From: Alectoria sarmentosa
Lineage: Eukaryota; Ascomycota; Lecanoromycetes; Lecanorales; Parmeliaceae
Assembly: GCA_009733775.1 (NCBI GenBank)
Contig: WOGZ01000091.1
Coordinates: 1 to 64,000, forward strand
Length of the DNA stretch: 64,000 bases
Reading direction: 5' to 3'
The position numbers and the translations under genes are program-made. The notes under the pieces are model-generated. The model was not told the DNA's origin and did not search any database. It worked only from the letters and a program-made list of their open reading frames with translations. Every line of letters begins with the position of its first letter. Within the stretch, counting starts at the first letter, position 1. This document shows, one piece after another, positions 12,747 through 23,731 of the stretch.

Positions 12747-13016
12747 ATTTGCCTTTTGACAAAAAGGTACGCTTATCGACTTAAAAAAAGGTCGTTAAAA
12801 AAAATCAGCAATTAATTAAGAAAGAACAAATGATCAGGAAAGAACGATTTCAACAATAAAATGCTTGATGTGATAGATAAGTTAAATTGATCGACAGATA
12901 ATGAATCGTCGATTTAAATGATGCAGTATGCCTGAGTGATGAAGAATTTAATGTTATATAGTTATTATCAATGAAGAAGCTTGATCAGATAACTGTATAT
13001 CGATGTTATTATCAAA
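12747..13016 (-). other. Gypsy-1 leader next to the 5' LTR, possible primer-binding site
   Basis: Immediately inside the 5' LTR the minus strand reads TTTGATAATAACATCGATAT. Reversing G-to-A changes would give a TGGTARYARC-type primer site, and a similar sequence (ATAATAACAACATTTATC) sits at the same place in Gypsy-2. I cannot name the tRNA. The rest is noncoding leader. Confidence 0.4.
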
Positions 13017-13269
13017 TGTTGAAAATACGATTGATTAATTATGAGGTGTTTGTTAAATTCATGATAAATAATACGATCATGATTGGCGACACGATGATGT
13101 CGACAATGTAATATATCAAAAACGTCATATTTTGAGTGGTTGTAAGTTAATTGATTCTTTTATAAAAATTGATTATTTATCAATTTCTTGTCAAGTTATA
13201 AACTTGATAAGATATTTGTTAAATAGGTACGCAGCTTGGCAATATAACAACATAACGATTCTCTTAACA
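13017..13269 (-). repeat. Gypsy-1 5' LTR (253 bp)
   Basis: Starts TGTTGAAAATACGATTGA, ends TCTTAACA and is followed by the duplication ATCGA at 13270-13274. It has the same length as the partner LTR at 1963-2215. On the minus strand it precedes the coding relics, so it is the 5' LTR. Confidence 0.92.
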
Positions 13270-13274
13270 ATCGA

Positions 13275-13583
13275 TCTTAAATTCGATGTCGTCGAAATTT
13301 AATCGATTTAATATAAAAATAATTTAATGATGTTATTGTTTAAATCGTTTATTTATAAAATCGATAAATTTGCATTTAATTATTCGAATTAAAACATTAA
13401 TTTTAAGATTTTATAATCTCGAACGATAAATGATTTTGATGTTATATTTAAATATTATTGAGATATTTAATTTAACGACGATTTAAGTTATATTTTTTAA
13501 TAAAGTATATAAGATTTTTATAATTCGTGAATATTTTTGTTATGATTTCTTCGCTATATGTTTATGTTATATTTACATTAATA
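13275..13583 (-). pseudogene. Gypsy-0 RNase H relic (right part)
   Basis: The minus strand reads KIFTNYKNLIYF, then KKYNLNRR*IKYLN, near 13535-13455. This matches the RNase H signature FTDHKNLxYF...LnRRQaRW of Gypsy elements, with D and H replaced as RIP would do. It lies directly upstream, in minus-strand order, of the integrase relic at 1-1957 once Gypsy-1 is removed. A TA-flanked element cuts it at 13584. Upstream RT was not found to the right. Confidence 0.6.
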
Positions 13584-13737
13584 CTGTCTAAGCCCCTCAC
13601 GGAGATTTAAAACTGTAATATAACGATTGTTTAATGATTGTACACCTATTTTAGATGTACATCGATTATACATCGATTGAACAACGATTTAAAAACCCGA
13701 TATGTGACTGAGACTTTTTGAAAGGAGCCATACAATC

Positions 13738-14190
13738 ATATCCATGATCATCGCAATCACATACCCATGGCCATCGCAGTCACACATATCCATAACCATC
13801 GCAATCACATACCCATGGCCATCGCAGTTACATACTCATGACCATCGCAATCACATACTCATGGCCATCGCAGTCACATACTCATGACCATCGCAATCAC
13901 ATACCCATGACCATCGCAGTCACATACTCATGACCATCGCAGTCACACATATCCATGACCATCGCAGTCACATATCCATGACCATCGCAATTACATACCC
14001 ATGACCATCGCAGTCACAGACCCGTACCCATCGCAATCACATATCCATGATCATCGCAGTCACATATCCATGACCATCGCAATCACATATCCGTGATCAT
14101 CGCAGTCACAGACCCGTACCCATCGCAATCACAAACCCGTACCCATCGCAGTCACATACTTATGACCATCGCAATCACATATCCATGACT
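13738..14190. repeat. Minisatellite, unit about 23 bp (forward half)
   Basis: About 19 imperfect units of the form CATGACCATCGCAGTCACATAY. Spacing between successive CATGACC motifs is 23 bp at several places checked (13884, 13907, 13930). Variation is nearly all transitions plus occasional 1-2 bp changes. Confidence 0.92.
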
Positions 14191-14520
14191 GCTGCAACCA
14201 CATGATCATCGCCATCGCAATGATCATAATCATGTGATTGTAGTGGGAACGGCCATGACCATATGATTGCAGTGGCCATGAATATGTGGTTGCAGTGGGA
14301 ACGGCCATGACCATGTGGTTGCAAGGGATACGACCATGGGTATGTGGTTACAATGAGTACGGCCTTGACCATGTGATTGCAATGAGTACAGTCATGACCA
14401 TGTGGTTGCAGTGGCCATGGGTATATGATTGCAGTGGGAACGGCCATGGGTATGTGGTTACAATGGATACGGCCATAAATATGTGATTGCGATGATCACG
14501 GATATATGATGAAAATGGAT
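14191..14520. repeat. Minisatellite, inverted half
   Basis: The related unit runs in the opposite orientation here (GGCCATGACCATGTGGTTGC, complement-like to the left half), with a turn-over near 14195-14230 around CATGATCATCGCCATCG. Short frames on both strands (for example 14129-14314 minus and 14286-14486 plus) are products of the repeat, not genes. Confidence 0.85.
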
Positions 14521-14755
14521 ATGTGACAATCAAAAAACCAAAAAAACGGTTGTTTGATGGTTAATTAACCAATAACGTTGTAAAGGTTATTCAACCGCTT
14601 TTGGTTTTAAGAAAGACGTTGGGTTTTTTGATTGATTGAATAACGGTTGAACAACGGTTGTATAACCGATGAAAAACTGTTAAATAATCGTTATAAATCG
14701 AACTTTTTGATCGTATACAACGAGGCTTAAAATATGTCAGACGGGCAGAACAGTA

Positions 14756-15022
14756 TTTAATATGCTCGATATATTCGATATGTCTTTATATTTGCGCTAA
14801 TTTATATCTAATTTAATGTCTTAACGAGTGCGCATTTTCTTTATAATATCGTCTTTTATAATTACTTTTCATAAATAATATTTTTTATATATTATCAATA
14901 CAAGTTATTGCACACATATTAAGTCTTTAACATAATATTATTTATCTCTTTTTCAAATAATAGCGAATTGTTAACGAAATTAAAAGTGTAATCAAAAAAA
15001 CGCATTAATCACGATAACACTT
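14756..15022. other. Unassigned AT-rich stretch
   Basis: Between two TA-flanked elements. It may be upstream Gypsy-0 or the 5' part of the LINE. Neither strand gave a recognisable motif. Confidence 0.3.
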
Positions 15023-15024
15023 TA

Positions 15025-15297
15025 CCTTGAAAGAGATATCCTATTTGTAAACAAGTTGATAACTACTTAAGAATAAAAACAATTTGTTGACAAATCAAAA
15101 ATTGTTAACAAAATGTTGAAAAATTGTTGACGCATTGTTGACACATTGTTGACATTAACAATTTGTTATTGGAAAATTGTTGAAAAATTGTTGACAATTT
15201 GTTGATTAAAGTTTTAATTGTTGACGCGTTATTGTTATTGTCGCGTTTTTAACTTTTTGTTAAAGCGCGATCTATAAACGGTAGAGTTTTCGTAAAA
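15025..15297. mobile_element. 273-bp MITE, copy 1
   Basis: Flanked by TA (15023-15024 and 15298-15299). The ends CCTTGAAAGAG and the reverse complement of CGTAAAA are degraded inverted repeats, recognised by comparison with the 273-bp copy at 45012-45284. The interior shows repeated TTGTTGAC/AAATTGTTGA motifs. It has no coding capacity and is probably a Tc1/mariner-type MITE inserted in or beside the LINE. Confidence 0.8.
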
Positions 15298-15299
15298 TA

Positions 15300-17212
15300 T
15301 CATTTATTTTCATCTTGACGATAATACGTCAAAAACCTAAAACGCGAATTAAGATATTAATAACTTCGCGAAATTAATTGAAAGAGAACGATCGTTCTAA
15401 TTTTATAAATAATCAAATAATTAATAATAAATTATGAACCTTTTCATTATTCGAATTATGCGATGTAATGAAGAGAAATTAAAATATAAGTTTAAAGATC
15501 ATAAATATAGTTATTAAAAATGATAAAATTATATAAACTTAGAAGATAGAGTTTGCGAAGTTTTTGAAAAATCTCGAAAAAAAGGTTCACAATTTTGTTA
15601 ATGAATGACGATTTCAATATTCGAAAAATAAATTATTTATTTTTTTCGTTGAAAGATTTAAATATGTCGTGTCTCGAATCGATAGAATTTACGTTTAAAA
15701 CGATTAATTTGATATTTCAAAAGGATAAAACACTGAATTAAATGATTTATTAACGAATCATAAAATAACGACGATGATATTACGTTTCGAAAGAATCGTA
15801 AATCGCGATCTTGAAAAATAACGATTAAATTCGTTATTATTTAAGAGATTCAAGATATGAAAAATCGCTTAAATGACGTTGAAAACATTTTTTTAAATCG
15901 ATTCATTAACGAAATAAAGCATATATAAAATCACGATTATAAATGTTTTGAAAAACATTATAAAAAAGAATCGAAAGATTAATCGAAAATTGAGATTTAA
16001 TTTATATAAAAAACGATAAAAATTGAAAAAAAGATTAATTATAATTAACACTCAAAAAGAGCATTTGACGAAAATGTATAATTATGATTATTTTTATAAT
16101 GTTATAATTAAAAATTTTATATTTAATGAAAAATCGAGCAAGTGATTTTTTAATAAAAATAAAGTTTATAATAACGTTAAATTGAAATTTTTTATTAACG
16201 AAAATGAAGATTTATAAATTGAATCGACGAAGGTGATAACGGTCGCTGAAAAATATTATAAAGATTTATATATTATGAAGTTATCGAAGAACATAATTCG
16301 ACACGAGATTTTAAACAATTTAACGAATAAAATATTATTAATAACGATTAAAAAACTGTTAATATTCATATCAATATGAAAAATGAAAAATGTTATTCAA
16401 TGTGCGATTTTAAGAAAGTCGTTTAATAATAACGAATTTTCTTTTAAATATTATAAGATGTTAACGTTTAACTCGAAAAAAGAATCGAATAATAAAAAAT
16501 CTTTATTTTCAATAATTTAAAGATTGATAAGTTTTTATCGTTATATTTAAAAGATCGAAAAATTATTAAAAGATTGAATAAATGGCTTATTGACGATACT
16601 TTATAAAAACAAAGATTTGAAAATAAATATCAAAAATTATAAGTTTCTTTTTATAATAAATATCGATTATGAATTTTTTATCAACATTTTCATATAACGC
16701 TTAATGAAAACGTTGAAAAAGATTATTAATATTATCATAAACGAAGTTTTTATCGAGACGATTAATTAATGATAATATTAAGACGATTCAATATTTAATT
16801 ATTTGATATAAATTTGACATAAAAAGTGCAAAAGGGAAGAATGGGATTACGTTACTTTTTTTAAATTAAGAAAAGATATACGATAAAATAAATTATACGT
16901 TTTTGATAAAAGCATTATAATAATTAAAGATTCTCGAGAACTTTATTTCGTGAATATGAATGTTATATCGTAATGTTTTTATTTAATTATATGTCAACGA
17001 TTATATAAATGAAAAGATTTTCATGAAATGCGAAATGAAATAAAAAAATTCTTTGAAATTACATTTTCTTCGTGATCGTTATTGAAAAATTAATTCAATA
17101 TTTACAAATTAATATTTTTATTTAGGACATTATAATAAAATGTTAAATAATTAAATTTTTAATGTATATAAACGATATCGTGATAATGATTCGAAATTAA
17201 ATTAAAATAAAT
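15300..17212 (+). pseudogene. LINE endonuclease end and reverse transcriptase (left part)
   Basis: Plus-strand translation follows a non-LTR retrotransposon of the fungal Tad type. It starts with the end of an AP-type endonuclease (LKENDRSNFINNQIINN, FELCDVMKRN, about 15385-15480). It then runs through VAEKYYKDLYIMKL and MKNVIQ near 16230-16400 to the RT. RT pieces are INGLLTILYKNKDLKINIKN (family LxKKGDxxxxxNYRP), IDYEFFINIFI*RLMK, EKIYDKINYTFLIKAL (family DxxKAYDrV) and finally MYINDIVIM at 17162-17188, the catalytic box with one Asp to Asn. Gypsy-2 interrupts the frame 8 codons later. The frame stays largely continuous apart from TGA/TAA changes. It resumes at 32686. Confidence 0.8.
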
Positions 17213-17407
17213 TGTTATGAATGCATGTGCTTTTATAAGTGTGATCATGAAAATGAATATAAGATTAATTGATTCTTTTTTACAAAATTAACTATTTATA
17301 TAGATTTGCCAAGTCATCAACTTGATAAGGTACCTTTTTGGCAAATGCAATCGTTAAGCGAAATAAATATCTCGATAAGATAAATGCTTGTCGTAATTGT
17401 CATAATA
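17213..17407 (-). repeat. Gypsy-2 3' LTR (195 bp)
   Basis: Same length as 32486-32680 and clearly homologous over the whole span. The terminal CATAACA is now CATAATA by a CpA-to-TpA change. Confidence 0.9.
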
Positions 17408-17589
17408 GTGTCAACAAACAAAAAATAAAGCAACGTTCTCGTTATAGTAATAAACATATAAACAAGCATAAACAAATAATGTACCTCGGCGAGATAAGTG
17501 TTTGATTTTGAAATCTTTCGCTTAGCAATTAATCGTTAATTAAAAGACTTCAGGTCAATAAAGCGTGTTTAAATCAAATAGGTTGCTTT

Positions 17590-17890
17590 TTGAGACGACC
17601 TCGTCGTCGTGAAGTTTACATAATCGACGACGACATAATAATTAATTGTTGCTGTGTTATAATTCGACGTTTTATGAATTATATAAAAATAATCAACATT
17701 CTTACCTTATACTCCTCGATCAATTCCTTAATTTTTAATAAATTCTCGACATTATATCATATATTATGTTTATTATCACAATTTTTTCATTTGATAAAAT
17801 ATTGAAATTTTTTATAATGTATTCGCTTTTCAAATAAGATTTCGATTTTATAACGATTTTTGACGACGTCGTTCTCCTTTATCTCGAATG
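17590..17890 (-). pseudogene. Gypsy-2 chromodomain relic
   Basis: The minus strand reads NDVVKNRYKIEILFEKRIHY, then KKFQYFIK*KNCDNKHNI*Y, then NVENLLKIKELIEEY, from about 17872 to 17703. It is a textbook retrotransposon chromodomain (Y-x-V-E-x-I-L...YLVKWKGY...NTWE...L...LI-x-x-Y). Both conserved Trp codons are TGA. It follows the integrase C-terminus and ends about 300 bp before the 3' LTR, as usual for chromoviruses. The 71-codon plus-strand frame at 17590-17805 is its shadow. Confidence 0.85.
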
Positions 17891-18374
17891 TAAACATAAT
17901 GTTTTTTCGCTTATAAAAATCTTCTTGTTTTTGTTTACCTGATTTTAATTATATTATTAATATCATAAAATGAATTTTCATGATTGATGATAATTCAAGA
18001 CGATAAATTAATTGATCGATTTTGTCAAAAATCTTGAAAAGATTTATTCGTTATTGATGTAATTTGTGATTAATAATATTTAAAATCTCATAATTTTGAT
18101 ATAAACGTAAATAAATAATGCTTTTTTTAACAAAATTTAATAACTTATATAATTTATCGTAATAAACTTTAATTATAATATTAACAAATATCAAAAATTT
18201 CTCAATTTGTTCACGTTTCAACAAACGTAAACGATTGAAATATTTCGATGATAAATCGAAAAGAAAATCGAAAATATCACGAATATTAAAATTATAAAGA
18301 ATTTCATTTAAAGACATCTCAATAAATTGATTTTTGGAATTATTTAAACAATTTTGTAAATATAACAATAACAA
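17891..18374 (-). pseudogene. Gypsy-2 integrase C-terminal domain
   Basis: A 107-codon open frame (18374-18051) contains QNCLNNSKNQ, then SLNEILYNF, LRLLKREQIEKFLIFVNIII and KVYYDKLYKLLNF, then YLRLYQNYEI and NHKLHQ. It matches the fungal Gypsy pattern (spxEilYGF...R...A...aKvrYDkxHkpl...GdxVYLrLHxGYxlPg...KLhqQrvGPF). Below 18050 it continues through one stop with FKIFDKIDQLIYRLEL and MKIHF, the GPFKIL...YrLeLP...kIHPV module. Confidence 0.85.
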
Positions 18375-18639
18375 AATTTAATCGTTATTATTATTTAAAT
18401 TGATAATCATATAATAACGAATAATTATTTCGACAATTTAATTAATGCGTTTCGATTAATCATCGATTTATGAATAATAAACGATATTAATAAACAAATC
18501 GATGTCGAGCTTCGTAAAGACCGTTTTTTAAAATCTAAACATAAACTTAATATCACGATCGTTAATGATAATAAAAAACACATTTTATTCGTATTGATAA
18601 AGAATTATAAGCATTAAATTAATTTATTCGTTTATCGTG

Positions 18640-19216
18640 TATGTGATCTTATTAAAAACGAGTAACACTTTTTTGAAGAACTTATTCATGATCGTAAATA
18701 AATAATCAAAATCATTTTTCGTCGTTATGAGTAATGCGATAATGAAATTCATTATTATGATATAAAAAGAAATTGTAAATTTGTCAATAAAAATCATGTT
18801 ATTATAAGGCTTATGCCGCTTAATCTGATTGAATTCACATTTCGAATAATGATTAATATAAATACGTAAATGTTTTATTAAATGTTTTAAATATAAAGAA
18901 TTGATAATGCGATTATAAATTTTATGAAATCCTTCATAATGTTGACGATTATGAATTAATTCAAAAATCTTTTATTCGAAAACGTTAAATATACACAATC
19001 GCTTTTTATCATCATCAAAATTCGTATAATAAATGAAATCATCTCGTAATTTGAATCGTAAATCAATTCGTCGTGTAATAACATCGTCGACGTCGTCGAT
19101 ACTTTGCTTGTTATCAACCTCGAATTCATTATCATCGATATTCTATTTATTATCAACCTCGAATTCATTAATAAAGATGTCAGAAATAATGATTTCAACG
19201 ACTTCTTTGATAACAT
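18640..19216 (-). pseudogene. Gypsy-2 integrase zinc finger and start of catalytic core
   Basis: The minus strand reads LIHNRQHYEGFHKIYNRIIN, then LYLKHLIKHLRIYINHYSKC and EFNQIKRHKPYN, at about 18959-18800. This is the HHCC zinc finger (H...HxGxxK...YIxxCxxCqxNQxxRHxPYG) with the first Cys changed to Tyr. It is followed by KFTISFYIIIMNFIIALLIT, where the catalytic D of TxDFI is N. The 86-codon minus-strand frame 19216-18956 lies just upstream and may be the RNase H/integrase linker. Confidence 0.8.
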
Positions 19217-19503
19217 TAAGGACCTTATTTCATTAAGAATTCTTTACATATTCGACAATGAAACGCGATTTAAAATCCGTCGACATTTTTATTAAGATAA
19301 TATAATAATTAATAAATATTTCGACACGAAGTACGCTTAATAAAATAAATGATTTCTCGAAATCGTGAATCAATGATTTATACAATGTTTTCAACACATC
19401 TGATCCATCTTTTATTATTATAATCGATGTTTATAACCGTGATAAAGCATCGAAAACGATGTTTATTTTATCGATCTTATAACGTATTGTTAAATCAAAC
19501 ATA

Positions 19504-20147
19504 CCTTAGGGTAACAACGCGAGCGAAAGATTTCTGGTCAAGAACAAGTTAGCCGACAAAATCTGTTAAAAATCTGTTAACAACCTGTCGACAATTTTCA
19601 ACATTTAATTTTGAATATGTTATTAAAGACGTATTTAATATAATTTTCAATTAATTATATATTCGAAAATAGAGTTTACGCTAGCGGAAGTTAACTTTAA
19701 AATTCGTTAAACGTATATTTGAATAAATATCAACGTTTTGAAATTTTTAAATGAAGATTTCAAAAAATGATAATAAATAATTCTTAAAGATAATATATTA
19801 TAAGGTCACGTGACTTGACAAAATTTCAAAAATATACATTTACAAAATTTATGAGATAACATTAAATAAATGTTGAAAGTTATTTGCAAATTATTAATAA
19901 ATGTTCAAAAGATTGTTAATGAGTTTTCAACAGATTTTTAACAGATTTTCAACAAATGTTGAATAGATGACGAACAGATTTTTCAGAAATGAATTTATCG
20001 AAGACTTGTTTGTTGTAACTGGTTAGTGAGAACGAAATATATATATTAAGTTTTTAAAAATAGATTGTGACTAGTCTTAAAAGGGAAATAATTTATATTC
20101 AATTTTGAATTCAGATATCGTTTTAAAACTAAGGGGTTCCCCTAAGG
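19504..20147. mobile_element. 644-bp MITE, uninterrupted copy
   Basis: The ends are CCTTAGGGTAAC and GGGGTTCCCCTAAGG, i.e. inverted repeats CCTTAGGGKAAC, flanked by TA (19502-19503 and 20148-20149). No coding capacity. The interior includes AAATCTGTTAA/AACAGATTTTCAAC tandem motifs and a GTCACGTGAC palindrome at 19805-19814. A second copy, inverted and split by Copia-A1, lies at 35380-43205. TA duplication points to a Tc1/mariner-type MITE. It sits between RT/RNase H and the integrase of Gypsy-2. Confidence 0.88.
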
Positions 20148-20149
20148 TA

Positions 20150-21852
20150 AAAAGATATTGAAATGTTTAAATAAGTCGTAAATTAAGCTTATCGATGTTT
20201 GAAATAATAAAACTTATTTGACGAGATAGGAATATAACAACAAAATGATTTGTGTATATCATTATAAATGATTTTTAGATAAACTCGATCATATATTTCA
20301 TTTTTTTGATAATTCAAATTACTTATATTGATAACCTTTAATTTCGTAAATCAATAATTTTATTCGATTTGATTGAGCATTTTGTTAAAAAAGATAATAA
20401 ATTACACATTAATACGTGAAAAAAATCCTTCGAGATCATTAACGACGTGATAAGTTATGATAATGAAATCTTATTTTTTAAAGACATCAAGGTTAATATA
20501 AAGCTTACGATTAAAATCATAATAAATCAAAAACATTAAATTAACAAAAACTTTTTGAAGGTTTTTAAAGGCTTTTATCTTTATTTTCGTAAAATTATAA
20601 TAAAAAATGTTAAATTATTGTTTGCGTGTATACTCTTTGAACTTTTTAAAAAGTGCTTTTGTAAACTTCGTTTTATATATTTATAAAACATTAACACGCT
20701 GAGCATAACGAGAAATCGATAATCGTAATCAATTCATAAAATTAAAAAACGTTTTTAATTTGCGAAGAGAAATCGAAAAATGCAATAATGTTATAATAAT
20801 AAACTTTTCTTTTATCATCGATAAATTTAAAAAATCAATTCTTTAATCGAATAAGATAATAAAAGAATACCCTAAAAAAGACTTTTTAAAATTCAAATTA
20901 ATTCGACATTATCGAAATAACGTAAAAAACTTTCATAAATGCTTTAAATATTTTAATAAAGTTTTGAAAAAGGTTATCATATCGTCGATATAAGCTTTAA
21001 TAAAATCACGCAATAACTTTAACAAATGATTAATCTGTTATTATACATAAAATAACGATTCTTTATATCTTATAAAGATTACGTTAAATTGTTTTTAACC
21101 TCGATGAGATATTATTATAAATTTATATCGATCTTTATAATAAACACGAAATTGATAAAAATAATTATTATCATTAATTATGAAAATATATGACGTTTCG
21201 ATTATCGTTATTATGATATCCGATTAAAAAGATAACGAATAAACATTGAATTTTATAATCTTATTGAATTCATATATGTTAACAATCATTCAATCTTTTT
21301 TGCTATCATTAGATAATTATTTTCAAATCACGAACATAAAATAATTATATAAAATAAATTGATTTGATCATTTCATCTTATCCTAAACATGAAATTTATT
21401 AAATGTGAAATTAATGATTTTTCGATCTTTTTGATTGATCAAATATATACGCGATGACTTAATTATAACATCTGATTTCAATGAAATAAACATTCATTTC
21501 TTCTCGAATATATTCATTATAACGTCTTAATCTTTTCATATTTTTGAAAATTTCTTTATTATCGTAGCAATTTAAAAGATTATCTCAAATGTGTCATAAA
21601 TCATAATTTCATTATTTAACACATATTCAAATTGTGAATTAATAAATGTCGTCGATTTCATAAAGCTTAATAAGAATTTAAATATTAATGAAATTTTTAT
21701 TACGAAGATAATCGAAAATAAAATAAAAACAATTACCGCTATTATAAAGCCTTTAATAAAATTCTTTTTTTATAATCTCACATTATTAATAACGAAATAA
21801 ACATTAACAATGTTAATTATATAAACGTTATTTTATTTATACTCAAATAATG
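20150..21852 (-). pseudogene. Gypsy-2 reverse transcriptase and RNase H region
   Basis: The minus strand has DFIKAYIDDMITFFKT, with the catalytic YIDD box intact at 20992-20981. After it come pieces matching the HLxHLxxVFxLF and KKxFLGFPxVxLLG positions of fungal Gypsy RT (LKYLKHL*KFFTLFR). The upstream part to 21852, where Copia-B is inserted, should hold the RT fingers; it is too decayed to trace fully. RNase H should follow towards 20150. Confidence 0.7.
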
Positions 21853-21857
21853 CCCTT
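21853..21857. repeat. Target-site duplication of Copia-B (left), CCCTT
   Basis: CCCTT stands before the left LTR and again after the right LTR (29485-29489). The match is perfect. Confidence 0.92.
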
Positions 21858-22001
21858 TGTCAAAATATGGAGTAGAACACTTAGTTGTATTGTTTTAAAA
21901 GTATTATGAAAAAAAGAGCGATTCATGTATGAGCGCATTAAGTGCATATTAATGCGTATGTGACCGTCAAGGCTTGACGTCACGTGACTCGAATTTCAAC
22001 A
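21858..22001 (-). repeat. Copia-B 3' LTR (144 bp)
   Basis: Full-length partner of 29341-29484. Contains the palindrome GTCACGTGAC at 21979-21988. Confidence 0.93.
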
Positions 22002-22057
22002 TTCCCCTTCGTTCGCATTTTTTTAAATTTGAATTTCGAATTATAAAAATGAAAATC

Positions 22058-22213
22058 AACGTCGAATAACAAAAATGAAACGTAATGTTGAATTATAATC
22101 GTGAAAATTAACGTCGAATAACAAAAGTGAATCGTAACGTCGAATTATAATCGTGAAAATTAACGTCGAATAATAAAAGTAAATCGTAACGTCGAATTGT
22201 AAGCGTGAAATCA
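22058..22213. repeat. 52-bp tandem repeat in the Copia-B 3' UTR, three copies
   Basis: Three units starting AACGTCGAATAAYAAAARTR, each 52 bp, differing mostly by transitions. Related GACGTTAAATTCA/TTATTCGACG repeats occur in the 3' UTR of Copia-A elements (42360-42430), suggesting the two families share this region. Confidence 0.8.
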
Positions 22214-23730
22214 TTTCATATCCCCTTATCATCTCTTATATCTCTTAAAACATTTAAATTTCAAAACACGAAATTCGAAACTCGCGATGTTTAAAACCGA
22301 ATAAAAACAATGAAATTCGAAGAAAAGTCGAAATTTGAAAACGATTATGTTCTTTTAAACATATTCGTCACGATAACACATAAAAAAAAATTCACTTTTT
22401 GATGAAAAATCGTTTTCTGACAAATTTATTTTCAATTTATTTAATGCATATTAAAAATCGAACAACACACGATCGATGAATATATGTAAAAATAAATTTT
22501 TTGATTAAACGAAATGTTTCGAATTGCATATGCGATCGATCACAAAATTTATAAAAGCCGTTTCAAAATATTAATGTTTGATAATAATAATTAATAAAAT
22601 GTATATAAATTATGATCGATATATTATGATAATGATAATGATAATAATAATGATAATAACGTTTAAAAGCATAAATATAATAATTGTGATAACGCTTAAA
22701 AGCATAAATATAATAATTATAATAACGTTTAAAAGTATTTGAAAATTATATTATTGAAAAATTTCGTGAATAATTAAGCAATTTTGGCGATAACGATTTT
22801 TTTGATAATAATATAATTCTCAAATTTAAATCGCACGTAAATATGAATTTTTTGAATAAATTTTTATAAAGTTTATAATTATAAATGCAATAACGATAAA
22901 TTAATTTCAAATTGAATTTTGATAAATAAAAGTTTGTTCGCAAAAAACGTCAAGACTAATAATTGAGATTCTACGAATAAATTCGATCGATCATTTAAAA
23001 TATGAAAATCAATGAAATCGCTCTTTTGACGATTAAATAATAATATTAAATTGATTTCACGAATAATGATTGCTCCTTTAAAGTTATAATAATAATTCTC
23101 TTAAAATTATAATAATAACTTTTTTAAAGTTAACGCGAGAATTCATTTATAAACCATGTTTCAATTCGATTAATTGACGAAATTTCTCGAATTTGTTTTT
23201 AAAGAAAACTTTAATAAGGTCGTCGATTATTTATTAATCGATAAAAACATATTTTAAAACGATATTTTCGATGATAATTTGTTCTCATATATAATGATAT
23301 TAAATGTTAATATGTTTAATACGAGCATAAAATTGAGGGTTTTTGATTAACGTTATAACGTTTTAATTGTCGCAATAAATCATTATTATTTGAAAACATT
23401 TAACGTTTAAATTGAATTGATTGAGAAATTCGCGCAATCAAATCGCTTCTTTAATAATTTAAATTTGATCGATATATTCGATTTTATAAATTGAAAACGT
23501 TATTATAAATTATCGTTTAAAGAATCAATTAATTGTCGTATTATTTATATTAAAAATGTATTCAAAAGTAAAACGTCGAATGTCTTGATCATTTACTCAA
23601 TCAACGTCGATATAATTTATAAAAAATTTAAAATCGTCTCGAAATATAAATTATTAATTTTTCGTATGATTGAGATATCGAAAAACGCGTTTAATTACAT
23701 TTTAATAAAAAACATCAAGATTCGAATCGT
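22214..23730 (-). other. Copia-B 3' UTR and RNase H end
   Basis: 22260-22560 is clearly homologous to the 3' UTR of Copia-A (same GATGTTTAAA...GATTATGTTCTTTTAAACATATTCGTCACG order). 22640-22735 has two copies of a 33-bp GTTTAAAAGCATAAATATAA unit. The decayed RNase H should occupy about 23200-23730, but I could not place its motifs. Confidence 0.5.
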
Positions 23731-23731
23731 A

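Larger units (their letters stand above)
1963..13269 (-). mobile_element. Gypsy-1: complete LTR retrotransposon, RIP-degraded
   Basis: The element is bounded by two 253-bp LTRs (1963-2215 and 13017-13269), each starting TGTTGAAAATAC, with a perfect 5-bp duplication ATCGA outside. Coding relics read on the minus strand: C2H2-finger region, retropepsin, reverse transcriptase and integrase plus chromodomain, so 13017-13269 is the 5' LTR. That order (protease, RT, integrase) is the Ty3/Gypsy order. At 11.3 kb it is long for a fungal Gypsy element. A solo LTR insertion explains 263 bp of this, and about 3.3 kb between the chromodomain and the 3' LTR is unexplained. It is inserted in the integrase region of Gypsy-0. 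No part is translatable as a full protein. Confidence 0.93.
13584..14753. mobile_element. TA-flanked element with internal minisatellite (candidate DNA transposon)
   Basis: The left end CTGTCTAAGCCCCTC and the reverse complement of the right end, CTGTTCTGCCCGTC, are similar and outward-facing, and both are flanked by TA (13582-13583 and 14754-14755). A TA duplication and CTGT-type ends suggest a Tc1/mariner-like nonautonomous element. The interior holds no gene. It contains short AACGGTTG motifs (14540-14700) and a large minisatellite. Base composition is closer to balanced than its surroundings, so it has escaped RIP or arrived later. Confidence 0.55.

Noticed and set aside
13738..14190. CRISPR-like regular array
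   Set aside because: The units are contiguous tandem repeats without unique spacers, and the context is eukaryotic.
14129..14533. Several frames of 60-90 codons in the minisatellite
   Set aside because: They consist only of translated repeat units and occur on both strands in several frames.
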